This document shows, piece by piece, positions 16,384 to 25,428 of a DNA stretch of 64,000 bases. Origin of the DNA: an uncultured Cellulomonas sp. (GTDB lineage: Bacteria > Actinomycetota > Actinomycetes > Actinomycetales > Cellulomonadaceae); the NCBI RefSeq assembly GCF_947494015.1, contig NZ_CANLTL010000003.1:124001-188000 (forward strand). Reading direction: 5' to 3'. Position 1 is the first letter of the stretch, and each line of letters begins with the position of its first letter. Position numbers and translations under genes: made by a program. The notes below the pieces were generated by a model. The model made no database searches. It worked only from the letters and a program-made list of their open reading frames with translations, and was not told the origin of the DNA.

Positions 16384-16965
16384 TCAGGTCGGCGGCTGGA
16401 CCGGCTCCGACCCCCGGGCGATGGACACCCCGCGGAACTCCACGTCCACCGGCGAGGTGAACCGCCGACCGTTGATCTCGTCGTGCCGCATGAACGTCGG
16501 CGGTGACACGTGCACCCGCAGCGTGTACTGGCCGTCGCGCGGGAGCGTCCAGTTCCGGGCGTAGTGGTAGAGCATCGGGTGCCAGACCAGCTCCTGCGGG
16601 AACGGGCCGAGCTCATCCCCGTCGGCCCCGACCAGCGTCGCCGTCACCTCCAGGCCCGGGATGAAGCGCCCGTCGGCTGCGTCGCACACGGCGATCTCGA
16701 CGTGCGCATTCGCCTCACCGGGGTTGTGCCAGGTGAGCTCGTCACCCTCGAGGTGGTACATCCCCTCGGCCTCCTCGATGGCGTACCCGACCAGGTACTC
16801 ACCCGCGTGCTGGACGCCCCCGGCGTCAGCCACGTGCTCGGCCATGTGGTCCAGCGCGGCGCGGTACGCCCGGCCCTGCTCCACCGCGAGCTCGAGCTGC
16901 CGCTCGGTCGCCTCGGACGAGCTCGGGTCCGTCGGCGGGCTCGTCGGTTCAGAGCTGCGTGTCAC
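16384..16965 (-). CDS. Fe2+ transport-type P19-like protein, without a signal peptide
   Basis: The 193-residue product matches the P19/Tpd-type iron-transport family in its C-terminal two thirds: YAIEEAEGMYHL, FIPGLEVTATLVGADGD, WHPMLYHYARNWTLPRDG and YTLRVHVSPPTFMRHD. P19 proteins are normally periplasmic, copper- and iron-binding, and work with an FTR1-type permease. Here the N-terminus is Ser/Thr/Glu-rich (VTRSSEPTSPPTDPSSSE) with no hydrophobic segment or lipobox, so the protein seems cytoplasmic. No FTR1 permease is adjacent. The GTG at 16965 has AGGAGG 6 bases upstream, which fixes the start and makes a missed signal peptide unlikely. Confidence 0.7.
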   Translation of the reverse strand: MTRSSEPTSPPTDPSSSEATERQLELAVEQGRAYRAALDHMAEHVADAGGVQHAGEYLVGYAIEEAEGMYHLEGDELTWHNPGEANAHVEIAVCDAADGRFIPGLEVTATLVGADGDELGPFPQELVWHPMLYHYARNWTLPRDGQYTLRVHVSPPTFMRHDEINGRRFTSPVDVEFRGVSIARGSEPVQPPT

Positions 16966-17217
16966 GGTTCCTCCTCGTCGTTGCGTTGGCTCGTCGACCC
17001 TGCACCCGCCCGGCCGCCGTCGCATCTGGGCGCATCCCGTGCCCGCCGCTGCCCCCGGACCGGCAGCCAGGGGCCCGTTCGCCGGAGCGGCCACGCCCCC
17101 GTCGACGACGACGCAGCCGCGGAGCCCGCTGCGCGACGGCGTCGGCCCCGGCGCCGGTGGCCTGCACGGGTGCACGGCCGGGTGTGCAGCCGCGGGGATG
17201 TCGGGCACCATGACGGG

Positions 17218-17583
17218 GTGCGATCGACGCGGGAGGTCATCGATGCCCATCTGCAGCGCCGCAAGGCCGGCGACCTCGAGGGCGACCTCGAGGAGAACTA
17301 CGCGCCCGACGTCGTGGTGCTGACGTGGGGTGAGGGTGCGCAACGCGGCAAGGACGCGATCCGGCGGTGCGCCGACGTGCTGAACACCTACCTCCCCGAG
17401 GGCGACTACACCTACCACCAGGTGCTGGTCGAGGACGCCTACGGGATGCTGCAGTGGACGGGCAGGACGAAGTCCACGCAGGTGCACGACGGAGCGGACT
17501 CGTACGTGGTGCGCGGCGGGCGGATCGTCGCCCAGACCATCCACTACGCCGCGCGGCACGCCGCCGACGGCGCCCAGCAGTAG
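17218..17583 (+). CDS. SnoaL-like / NTF2-fold protein
   Basis: The 121-residue protein has the NTF2-like layout: an N-terminal helix (TREVIDAHLQRRKAGDLEGDLEENY), the APDVVVLTW strand, a RGKDAIRRCADVL helix, then three beta strands ending in DSYVVRGGRIVAQTIHYAARH. Members of this fold bind small hydrophobic ligands or act as small isomerases; nothing here identifies the ligand. The start is the GTG at 17218. An ATG eight bases upstream is in another frame. There is no signal peptide. It is divergent from the P19-like gene. Confidence 0.75.
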   Translation: MRSTREVIDAHLQRRKAGDLEGDLEENYAPDVVVLTWGEGAQRGKDAIRRCADVLNTYLPEGDYTYHQVLVEDAYGMLQWTGRTKSTQVHDGADSYVVRGGRIVAQTIHYAARHAADGAQQ

Positions 17584-17998
17584 GAGCCGGCCGCGCGAAC
17601 GGTGGACCACCTCATCGGATCCACCCGCCGCGGCACTCTCGGGGCTGCCCGCTGCGCATGGTCGGCGCGCGGCTGAGATCAAGTGGGCCCGACCCAGCTG
17701 TCGGGGGTGAGCCGGTAGCACGGTGAGCCGCCTCGGTTTCCGTGGGCCTCCCCTCGACCCGGCACGGGACAGTCCGTCTCCTGTCGCGGGCAGTAGCCGC
17801 GCCGGTGCGGCCGTGTCGGGCGCTGCCCGGCTGGCGGGGTCGGCGCGCACCCGCTCCGGCGTCGTCGAGGCGGGCAAGCGTCCCCCAGGAGTCGCTGTTC
17901 ACGGTCGTCCCCCACGGCGAGCTCCTGGACCGGCGAGCCCTTCGCTTCGACACCTGGTCCGGTCGGCCGGCCTCCGACGCGCGGCCGGTGAGGCCGCG
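17584..17998. other. 415-bp stretch without a recognisable gene
   Basis: This interval lies between the NTF2-fold gene and the AraC-type regulator gene, at the left edge of the carbohydrate locus. Open frames cross it on both strands, but their products (Pro/Arg/Gly-rich, no fold-like pattern) look like shadow frames of GC-rich DNA. I see no tRNA, repeat of the 27 kb tRNA or clear hairpin. Confidence 0.5.
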
Positions 17999-18925
17999 TC
18001 AGGTGTCCGCGGGCCTGGTTCGGTAGGCCGTGGGTGACATGCCGTGGACGCGGGCGAACTGGCGCGAGAAGTACATCGCGTCGTCGTAGCCGGCCGCGCG
18101 CGCGACACAAGTGACGGTCTCGTCGGAGCTGTCGAGCAACTCCCGGGCGCGGGCCATGCGCAGCTCGGTCTGGTACTTCAGCGGTGAGATCCCGAGCTGG
18201 TGGCGGAAGAGCTCGCCGAGCTGGGACGGTCCGAGCCCCACCATCGCCGCCAGGGCGGTCACCGACGTGCGTTGCGGTGTCGTCGCGCGCAGGTGCTCGA
18301 CGGCGCGCTCAAAGGGGGTCAGGCTCGGTCCCGGGCTGCGCCGCCCGGTCGCGATGACGTGGGCCAGGGCGTTCCACGCCAGCCCGGCGGCGCGGGTGAG
18401 GCCCGCGGTGGTGGTGCCGCCGTCGAGCGCGTCGATGGCCTGCGAGATCAGGCTCGCGACGGGGGCGGGGTCGCGCAGGTGAGTCCGCGGCCCGCCTGCG
18501 GAGGCGCGGGCGGCCCGGACGAGCTCGGCGGCGTCCGCGCCCGTGACGTGAGACCACCAGACGGTCCACGGGTCGGCGTCCGAGGCCCCGTACTCGTGGG
18601 CCTCGCGGGCGGGGAGCAGGACGGCGTCCCCGCGCGCGACCCTGAAGCCGCCCTCCGGGGTGCGGCACCATCCCGAGCCGTCGGTGCAGACCAGGAGGAT
18701 GTGCTGCGCCGCGCCGTTCGGACGTGAGCGGCCGTGTCGCGCGGCGTGCGGGAACACCCCGACGTCGGTCACCAGCAGGCGCCGGATCACCGGCTGGGTC
18801 AGCGCCCGGTGGACCGCCGGACGCGGGACGACCAGCATCCGCTGCCCGGTGAACCCCTCGCGGAGCCTCTCGGCGGGCGGCCCCGAGACCGGCGTTTCGT
18901 CCATGTTGGGGAGGGAATCGCCCAT
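17999..18925 (-). CDS. AraC family transcriptional regulator
   Basis: The 308-residue protein has an N-terminal cupin-like sensor domain (HILLVCTDGSGWCRTPEG, VARGDAVLLPAREAHEYGA) and a C-terminal AraC DNA-binding domain with two helix-turn-helix units (SVTALAAMVGLGPSQLGELF and TVTCVARAAGYDDAMYFSRQF, then the family end HGMSPTAYR). It is transcribed divergently from the DUF5107 gene, with 35 bases between starts, so it very likely controls the sugar locus at 18961-26717, with a glycan-derived sugar as inducer. The ATG at 18925 and a second ATG 21 bases downstream are both possible starts; neither has a strong ribosome binding site. Confidence 0.9.
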   Translation of the reverse strand: MGDSLPNMDETPVSGPPAERLREGFTGQRMLVVPRPAVHRALTQPVIRRLLVTDVGVFPHAARHGRSRPNGAAQHILLVCTDGSGWCRTPEGGFRVARGDAVLLPAREAHEYGASDADPWTVWWSHVTGADAAELVRAARASAGGPRTHLRDPAPVASLISQAIDALDGGTTTAGLTRAAGLAWNALAHVIATGRRSPGPSLTPFERAVEHLRATTPQRTSVTALAAMVGLGPSQLGELFRHQLGISPLKYQTELRMARARELLDSSDETVTCVARAAGYDDAMYFSRQFARVHGMSPTAYRTRPADT

Positions 18926-18947
18926 CGGCGCGCGGTGTCAAGCGCCC

Positions 18948-18953
18948 TACGGT
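18948..18953 (+). promoter_or_regulatory. Likely -10 box of a leaderless promoter for the sugar locus
   Basis: TACGGT ends 7 bases before the ATG of the DUF5107 gene and no Shine-Dalgarno is present, which fits transcription starting at or next to the start codon. The divergent AraC gene begins on the other side, so one short region serves both promoters. Confidence 0.45.
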
Positions 18954-18960
18954 CGACCAC

Positions 18961-21900
18961 ATGCCTGATGACGTGTCGAAGATCGACCTCCCCGGCGCCC
19001 CGCCGGACGTCGCCGATCGCAGTGTGCGGGCCTGGCGCCAGCCGGTCGTCATCGACACCTACGAGCCGGACGACCCGGACCGCTACCCGGCGTACCTGGA
19101 CCACCGCGTCTACCAGGGCTCGTCGGGTGCGGTGTACCCGCTGCCGTTCACGGAGGGTGTGGCGCGCACCAAGGCGCCGCGGACGTGGGACGCGATCCAC
19201 CTCGAGAACGAGTACGTGCGCCTGATGGTCCTGCCCGAGCTCGGTGGGCGCATCCACGTCGGCCACGACAAGACCCGCGGGTACGACTTCTTCTTCCGCA
19301 ACGACGTCATCAAGCCCGCCCTGGTCGGACTGGCGGGACCGTGGCTCGCCGGGGGCGTGGAGTTCAACTGGCCCCAGCACCACCGGCCGGGAACCTTCCT
19401 GCCCGCCGAGGCCACCCTCGAGCACGACGACGACGGCTCGGTGACGGTGTGGTGCTCCGACCACGACCCGTTCGCGCGGATGCAAGGCATGCACGGGGTC
19501 CGGCTGCGGCCGGGCAGCGCGCTCGTCGAGGTCCGCGGGCACCTCGTGAACCGCAGCGACGACGTCCAGACGTTCCTGTGGTGGGCCAACGTGGCGGCCG
19601 AGGTGAACGACGACTACCAGTCGTTCGTCCCCACCGACGTCGGCGTCATCGCCGACCACGCCAAGCGGGCGATCAGCACCTTCCCGGCGGCGAGCGGGCG
19701 CTACTACGGCGTCGACTACCCGGCGCAGCGGACCCCCGAGCGGCCGGACGGTGACCGGCTGGACTGGTACCGCAACATCCCGGTGCCGACGTCCTACATG
19801 TGCCTGGGCACGCAGGACGACTTCTTCGGCGGCTACGACCACGGCGTGGGAGCCGGGTTCGTCCACTGGGCCGACCACCGCATCGCACCGGGCAAGAAGC
19901 AGTGGACCTGGGGGACCGCGCCGTTCGGGCGCGCCTGGGACGCCCACCTCAGCGACACCGCGACTCCCTACGTCGAGCTCATGGCGGGCGTCTTCACCGA
20001 CAACCAGCCCGACTTCGCGTTCCTTCGCCCGGGGGAGACCCGCACCTTCTCGCAGTACTGGTATCCGATCCAGGACCTCGGCCCCGTCCACCAGGCCACG
20101 CGCGACGGCGCCGTCCGGCTCGACGTCGCGCCCGCGGCGCACGGTGGGACGCGTATCCGGATCGCGGTGGGCACGACGGCGCCCCGACCTGCGACCCGGG
20201 TCGTCCTGCGCGGCCCGGGCGGCGTGCTGCTGCACGAAGGCGCGCCCGACGTCGCCCCGGGCTCGCCGTACGTGACTGAGCTCGAGCGTGCGGACGCGGT
20301 GGATCCGACCGACTGCGAGCTGCAGGTCGTCCACGAGGGGTCGGTGCTCGTGACCTGGCGCCCGCGCCCAGCCGCCGACGACGCCGCCGTCGCCGACGAC
20401 TTGCCCGAGCCGGCGACCGAACCGCCCGCCCCGGCCGACGTCGACTCGGTCGACGAGCTGTACCTCACCGGCCTGCACCTGGAGCAGTACCGGCACGCCA
20501 CCCGCTCCCCGGAGCCCTACTGGCAGGAGGCGTTGCGTCGCGACCCGGGGGACGCCCGGTGCCACGTCGCGCTGGCGGCCCGCCGTCAGCGCGACGGGCG
20601 CCTCGAGGACGCCGAACGGCATCTGCGTGCCGCGGTCACCCGCCTGACCCGCCGCAACCCGAACCCCCGCGACGGGGAGGCCCACTACCGGCTCGGCATC
20701 GTCCTGACCCGGCTGGGACGGCACGACGAGGCCCGCACCGCGCTGGGCGCCGCGCTGTGGGACGCGAGCTGGCAGGACGCCGCCACGGTCGCCGGTGCGC
20801 GGCTCGATCTCGCGACCGGGCGGACCGCCGACGCGGCCGAGGCGCTCACCGCCCTCCTGGGACGCGCTCCGGACCACGCGCAGGCGCGCGCCCTCGCGGC
20901 CGTCGCCGCCCAGCGGTCCGGCGACGACGCACGGGCGGTCCGGATCCTGCGGGCGGGCCTCGCCCGCAACCCCCTCGACGCCTGGGGGCGGGACCTCGGC
21001 GCCCGGTGCGGCCTGGACGTCGTCCCCACCGGCGACCCCACGACCGCGCTCGACGTCGCCCTCGAGTACCGCGCCGCGGGTGAGCGCGACGTCGCCGCGC
21101 AGGTCCTCGAGCACGTCACCCGCCTGCCGACGACCCGGGGCCAGCGCAACGTCGCCCCGCTCGCCTGTCTGCACCGCGCCGACCTCGAGCTGGCGCGCGC
21201 GGACGATGCCGCCGCCGAGCGCGCGCTGGAGGCCGCCCGCGCGATGGACCGCACCTGGTGCTTCCCGTCCGCCGAGGACCACGACATGCTCGAGCGGCTC
21301 CGACGCCGTTGGCCGCACGACCCCCTCGTGGCCGGCCTCGCCGGTCACTGGCTCTACGCGGCCGGCCGCCGCGACGACGCCGTCGTCGCCTGGCAGACGG
21401 CCGCATCCGGGGACCCCACCGACCCGGTGGTGCTGCGCAACCTCGGGGTAGCCGCGCACAACGTGCTCGGTGACCCCCACCGCGCCGCGGAGCACTACCG
21501 TCGGGCGCGGGCCGCGGCACCCGACGACGCGCGCCTGCTGTACGAGGCGGACCAGATCGAGGGTCGGCGGGGTGCCGAGCCCGCACAGCGGTTGGCCACG
21601 CTGCTGGCGCGGCCCGACCTCGTCGCCCGGCGCGACGACCTGTCGACCGGAGTCGCGGAGCTGCTCACGGCGGTCGGCCGCCCGGGCGAGGCCCTCGACG
21701 TCCTCGCCGGGCGCGCCTTCCAGCCGTGGGAGGGCGGCGAGGGACGGGTGCTCGACGCGTGGGAGGAGGCGCACCTCGGCCTCGCACGCCGGGCGCTCAC
21801 GTGCGGCGAACCCGACGCCGCCGTCGAGCACGCCACCGCCGCACTGCACCCGGTCGCCTCGCTCGGCGAAGCGCGCCATCCGCTGGCCACCACGGCGCAC

Positions 21901-22350
21901 CTGCACCTGACGCTGGGCGACGCCCTGGCGGCGGCGGGGCGGGGCGACGACGCCCGCCGAGCCTGGCAGGAGGCGGCCACGCACGGGGGAGACTTCCAGG
22001 GCATGCAGGTCCACGCCTGCTCCGAGCGCACGGCCGCCTCCGTCGTCGCGCTGCGCCGGCTCGGCCGTCACGACGACGCCGCCCGGCTGCGGGACGTCCT
22101 GGCCGCCTACGTGGAGGAGCAGGCGGCGGTGACGGCCCGGGTCGACTACTTCGCCACGTCGCTGCCGACGATGCTGCTGTTCACGAGCGACATGCAGCAC
22201 GCCCACGACACGCGCGTCCTGGTCCTGCGGGCGCAGCTGGCCGAGCTCGACGGTCGCCGCGATGACGCCCGGACCCTCGCGGCCGAGGTCCTGGGCCGCG
22301 ACCCGCTGCACCCGCACGCGCGGGCGCTCCGGACCCCCTCCCTCGTCTGA
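18961..22350 (+). CDS. DUF5107 domain protein with C-terminal TPR repeats
   Basis: The 1129-residue protein has an N-terminal DUF5107 region, about residues 20-390, rich in aromatic and His residues (ENEYVRLMVLPELGGRIHVG, GGVEFNWPQHHRPG, NQPDFAFLRPGETRTFSQYW). This region resembles galactose-mutarotase-like beta folds seen in carbohydrate-active proteins. From about 490 to the end there are repeated helix pairs of TPR type (EPYWQEALRRDPGDARCHVALA, GEAHYRLGIVLTRLGRHDEA). There is no signal peptide, so it acts in the cytoplasm. DUF5107 has no defined reaction that I can name. Its place directly before a GH35 enzyme and its divergent AraC gene argue for a role in glycan breakdown. Confidence 0.85.
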   Translation: MPDDVSKIDLPGAPPDVADRSVRAWRQPVVIDTYEPDDPDRYPAYLDHRVYQGSSGAVYPLPFTEGVARTKAPRTWDAIHLENEYVRLMVLPELGGRIHVGHDKTRGYDFFFRNDVIKPALVGLAGPWLAGGVEFNWPQHHRPGTFLPAEATLEHDDDGSVTVWCSDHDPFARMQGMHGVRLRPGSALVEVRGHLVNRSDDVQTFLWWANVAAEVNDDYQSFVPTDVGVIADHAKRAISTFPAASGRYYGVDYPAQRTPERPDGDRLDWYRNIPVPTSYMCLGTQDDFFGGYDHGVGAGFVHWADHRIAPGKKQWTWGTAPFGRAWDAHLSDTATPYVELMAGVFTDNQPDFAFLRPGETRTFSQYWYPIQDLGPVHQATRDGAVRLDVAPAAHGGTRIRIAVGTTAPRPATRVVLRGPGGVLLHEGAPDVAPGSPYVTELERADAVDPTDCELQVVHEGSVLVTWRPRPAADDAAVADDLPEPATEPPAPADVDSVDELYLTGLHLEQYRHATRSPEPYWQEALRRDPGDARCHVALAARRQRDGRLEDAERHLRAAVTRLTRRNPNPRDGEAHYRLGIVLTRLGRHDEARTALGAALWDASWQDAATVAGARLDLATGRTADAAEALTALLGRAPDHAQARALAAVAAQRSGDDARAVRILRAGLARNPLDAWGRDLGARCGLDVVPTGDPTTALDVALEYRAAGERDVAAQVLEHVTRLPTTRGQRNVAPLACLHRADLELARADDAAAERALEAARAMDRTWCFPSAEDHDMLERLRRRWPHDPLVAGLAGHWLYAAGRRDDAVVAWQTAASGDPTDPVVLRNLGVAAHNVLGDPHRAAEHYRRARAAAPDDARLLYEADQIEGRRGAEPAQRLATLLARPDLVARRDDLSTGVAELLTAVGRPGEALDVLAGRAFQPWEGGEGRVLDAWEEAHLGLARRALTCGEPDAAVEHATAALHPVASLGEARHPLATTAHLHLTLGDALAAAGRGDDARRAWQEAATHGGDFQGMQVHACSERTAASVVALRRLGRHDDAARLRDVLAAYVEEQAAVTARVDYFATSLPTMLLFTSDMQHAHDTRVLVLRAQLAELDGRRDDARTLAAEVLGRDPLHPHARALRTPSLV

Positions 22351-22382
22351 CCCCCCCGACCTGCCGCTCCCCGAGGAGACCC

Positions 22383-24800
22383 ATGGACGACGACGTCATG
22401 TACGCCCCGCCACGAACCGCTCACCGACTGCGGGTGGTCCGGGCGCCGGACCCGCGCCGCGGCCACCTGCCGCTCGGCGACCCCGCCGGCACCCCCGACC
22501 GCATCGAGGTCACCAGCCGATCGCTCGAGCGCGCCGGCCGACCGTGGTTCCCGGTGACCGGCGAGATCCACTACTCGCGCCTCCCGCGGGACCGGTGGTC
22601 CGAGGTGCTCGGGCACGCCCGGGCCGGTGGCCTGGACTCGATCGCGACCTACGTGCTGTGGCGTGCGCACGAGCCCGAGCCCGGTGACTTCCGCTGGGAC
22701 GGCGACCTCGACCTGCGCGCCTTCGTCGAGCTCGCCGGCTCGCACGGCCTGGACGTCGTCGTCCGGCTCGGGCCGTGGGCGCACGGCGAGGCCCGGTACG
22801 GCGGGTTCCCGGACTGGCTCGTCGAGCGCGGACTGGCAAGCCGGACGAACGCCCCGGCGTATCTCGAGCTCGTGCGCCGCTTCTACGCGCAGTCGGTCGG
22901 CCGGCTGGCCGGTCTGACGCACGCCGACGGCGGCCCCGTCGTCGGCGCCCAGGTCGACAACGAGCTCTACGACCAGCCCGACCACCTCGCCACCCTGCGC
23001 ACGATCGCCGAGGAGCTCGGGCTCCGGGTTCCGCTGTGGACGGCGACCGGCTGGGGCGGGGCGCAGGTCCCGCATACCCTGCTGCCCCTCTACAGCGCCT
23101 ACTCGGACGGCTTCTGGGAGGACTCCGTGACCGAGTGGCCGTCGTTCGCCGCGTCCCACTTCCGCTACAGCCCGGTCCGGGACGACCTGTCGGTCGGCGC
23201 GGACCTGCGCGAGGCGCTCGACGGGATCGTCCTGGACCCGGACGCCGTCCCGCTGAAGGACGACGACGCCCTGCCGTTCGCCACCTGCGAGCTCGGCGGC
23301 GGGATGCACGTGGCTTACCACCGGCGTCCTCTCGTCACCCCCGACGACGTCGCGGCGCTCGCCCTGGCCAAGATCGGCAGCGGGTCGGTCTGGCAGGGCT
23401 ACTACATGTACGCCGGCGGGACGCAGCGGCGGGCTGCCGTGCCCGGCCAGGTCGGCGGGGAGCAGGAGTCGCAGGCGACCGGCTACCCCAACGACGTGCC
23501 CGAGCTGAGCTACGACTTCCACGCGCCGATCGGCGAGCACGGGCAGATCCGCCCGCACCACCACCTGCTGCGGCGACAGCACCTGTGGCTCGCGGCCGAC
23601 GGGGAGCGGCTCGCCGCCATGACGACCACCGTCGGCGGCGGCAGCGAGCGCACCGACGACCTGCGGTGGGCCGTGCGCAGCGACGGGCTCAGCGGCTACC
23701 TCTTCCTCACCACCTACCAGCCGGTCCAGCAGCCGCTGCCCGCGCAGGAGGGCGTCCAGGTGACGGTCGCGTTCGACGACGTCGACCTCACCGTCCCGAC
23801 GGTGCCGGTCGACCTCCCGGCCGGGGTCTCGGTGGCGTGGCCCCTGCGCTACCGGCTCACGGAGGACGTCCTGCTGCGCAGCGCCACCGCGCAGCTCCTC
23901 ACGCGCGTGCGGGACCCCGAGGGCGGCGACGTCGTCGTGCTCGCGGCGACGCCCGGGGTCCCGGTGGAGCTGGTCCTCGAGGGCGACCTCCCGGTCGGCG
24001 GCGCCGGCCGCGGCGAGCACCGAGACGGCGCCACCGTGGTGGAGCTCCTGACGCCGCCCGGACGCACGTGCGTCGTCGACATGCCGGGCGCTCGCGTCCT
24101 CGTGCTCGACGCGGCCACCGCCGACCGCCTGTACCGGCTGGAGGTCGCCGGGCGCGAGCGCCTCGTGCTGTCCGACGCCCCGCTCTACGCCGAGGACGGC
24201 GCGCTCGTGCTGCACCCGGACACCGAGCACGTCAGCGTGTCGCTCCTGCCCGCGCCGGCCGCCGCACACGCCTCCGGCGCCCGGGCAGAGCGTGCGCCGG
24301 ACGACGGGCCCTGGCGGAGCTGGTCGCTGGAGGTGCCCGGAGCGGGGCGCCGCGCGATGCTGAACGGCCCGCGGACGGTCGACGGGAGCCCACCGACACC
24401 CGCCCACGGCGGACCGATGGGTCGCCTCAGCGCGCCGACCGACTGGTCCGGCGCCGCTCACGTCCACGTCGAGGTGCCGTCCGACGCCCTGGACGGCGTC
24501 GACCGGGTCCTGCTCCGGGTGACCTGGCGCGGCGACGCGGGGCGCGCTTACGTCGGGGACCGCCTCGTGAGCGACCACTTCTGGCACGGCCGGGTGTGGG
24601 ACCTGGACCTCACGCCGCTGCGTGACGAGGTCGCGCGGTCCGGCGTCCGTCTCGAGCTGCTGCCGTGGCACGCCGACGCCGGCGTCTGGGTCGATCCGTC
24701 GGTCCGGGACGTCGACGACGGCGTGACGGTCGACGCGGTCGACGTCGTCCGCGTCGCACGCGTGCGCCTCGAGCTGGAGGAGGCGGCGTCGTGGACCTGA
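22383..24800 (+). CDS. Beta-galactosidase, glycoside hydrolase family 35
   Basis: The 805-residue enzyme has the GH35 TIM barrel in its first 350 residues: FPVTGEIHYSRLPRDRW at the start, GPWAHGEARYGGFPDWLV, the acid/base Glu194 in GAQVDNELYDQ and the nucleophile Glu303 in FATCELGGGMH. Beta-sandwich domains fill the rest; the last one carries a jelly-roll pattern (VLLRVTWRGDAGRAYVGDRLVSDHFW). GH35 enzymes release terminal beta-galactose with retention. There is no signal peptide, so it needs imported oligosaccharides. The ATG follows GAGGAG by 6 bases, 32 bases after the DUF5107 gene, so the two form an operon. Confidence 0.9.
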   Translation: MDDDVMYAPPRTAHRLRVVRAPDPRRGHLPLGDPAGTPDRIEVTSRSLERAGRPWFPVTGEIHYSRLPRDRWSEVLGHARAGGLDSIATYVLWRAHEPEPGDFRWDGDLDLRAFVELAGSHGLDVVVRLGPWAHGEARYGGFPDWLVERGLASRTNAPAYLELVRRFYAQSVGRLAGLTHADGGPVVGAQVDNELYDQPDHLATLRTIAEELGLRVPLWTATGWGGAQVPHTLLPLYSAYSDGFWEDSVTEWPSFAASHFRYSPVRDDLSVGADLREALDGIVLDPDAVPLKDDDALPFATCELGGGMHVAYHRRPLVTPDDVAALALAKIGSGSVWQGYYMYAGGTQRRAAVPGQVGGEQESQATGYPNDVPELSYDFHAPIGEHGQIRPHHHLLRRQHLWLAADGERLAAMTTTVGGGSERTDDLRWAVRSDGLSGYLFLTTYQPVQQPLPAQEGVQVTVAFDDVDLTVPTVPVDLPAGVSVAWPLRYRLTEDVLLRSATAQLLTRVRDPEGGDVVVLAATPGVPVELVLEGDLPVGGAGRGEHRDGATVVELLTPPGRTCVVDMPGARVLVLDAATADRLYRLEVAGRERLVLSDAPLYAEDGALVLHPDTEHVSVSLLPAPAAAHASGARAERAPDDGPWRSWSLEVPGAGRRAMLNGPRTVDGSPPTPAHGGPMGRLSAPTDWSGAAHVHVEVPSDALDGVDRVLLRVTWRGDAGRAYVGDRLVSDHFWHGRVWDLDLTPLRDEVARSGVRLELLPWHADAGVWVDPSVRDVDDGVTVDAVDVVRVARVRLELEEAASWT

Positions 24801-24928
24801 CCCGCCGGCACCTGCGAGCACCGTGGTGGCGACCATCAGCACCGTCGCCACTGTGTTCTTCTCCTCGCTCGCGGGGTTCGGTTTCGCCAAGTACGAGTTC
24901 CGTGGCAAGAAGGTGCTGTTCGACGTGA
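24791..24928 (+). pseudogene. Orphaned 5' end of a gene, probably a Tat-exported sugar-binding protein
   Basis: A strong Shine-Dalgarno (GGAGGAGG, about 24777-24784) precedes a GTG at 24791 whose product starts VDLTRRHLRAP. Twin-arginine TRRHL starts are typical of exported sugar-binding proteins in such loci. After about ten codons the sequence becomes that of an ABC permease in a different frame, and the frame ends at 24928 with no homology. I read this as the start of the lost binding-protein gene left by a deletion whose junction is near 24815-24825. Confidence 0.55.
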
Positions 24929-25428
24929 TGTTCTCGTCGCTGGCCGTGCCGTTCGCGGTGATCGTCGTGCCGCTGTTCATCCTCGTCGCCAAGCTTGGGC
25001 TGGCGAACCCGTTCTTCGCGCTCATCGTGCCGTGGGTAGCGCCCGCGTTCGGCATCTTCATGATGCGCCAGTGCACCGAGCAGGCCGTCCCGGACGAGAT
25101 CCTCGACGCCGCGCGCATCGACGGCTGCTCGGAGTTCCGGACCTTCTGGACCGTCGTGCTGCCGCTGCTGCGACCGGCGATCGGCGCGCTGGCGGTGTGG
25201 AGCTTCCTCAACACGTACGACACGCTGCTGTGGCCGCTGGTCATCGTCGCCGAGCCGGAGTACTACACCGTCCCGCTGGGCCTGCAGGCGCTGTTCGGGG
25301 CCGAGGGGCGGCAGTACGACCTCGTCATGGCCGGCTCGATCCTCGCCGCGGTCCCTGCGCTGGTCATCTTCGTCCTGCTGCGCAAGCAGCTGGTGTCCGG
25401 GCTGACCGCCGGGGCGGTGAAGGGATGA
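24823..25428 (+). pseudogene. 5'-truncated carbohydrate ABC transporter permease
   Basis: The 201 residues match the C-terminal two thirds of a MalG/CUT1-type permease: VATISTVATVFFSSLAGFGFAK at the point where the second membrane helix of a full protein begins, and the ATPase-coupling loop PDEILDAARIDGCSEFRTFW with VVLPLLRPA. About 80-90 residues that normally come first (cytoplasmic tail, helix 1, outer loop) are absent. The GTG at 24823 lacks a ribosome binding site and lies just after the GH35 stop. The binding protein and partner permease expected before it are missing too. It is probably non-functional, although a short product cannot be excluded. Confidence 0.75.

Noticed and set aside
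17584-17998. A left attachment site matching the tRNA 3' end at 27035-27060
   Set aside because: Only short matches such as TGGGCC were found. These are expected by chance in this composition, and no integrase gene is present.
18799-22317. A 1172-codon minus-strand open frame
   Set aside because: It is antisense to the DUF5107 gene, with composition typical of mirror frames and no recognisable domain.
22146-25244. A 1032-codon minus-strand open frame
   Set aside because: It is antisense to GH35 and the permease remnant, both of which have catalytic or family motifs on the plus strand.
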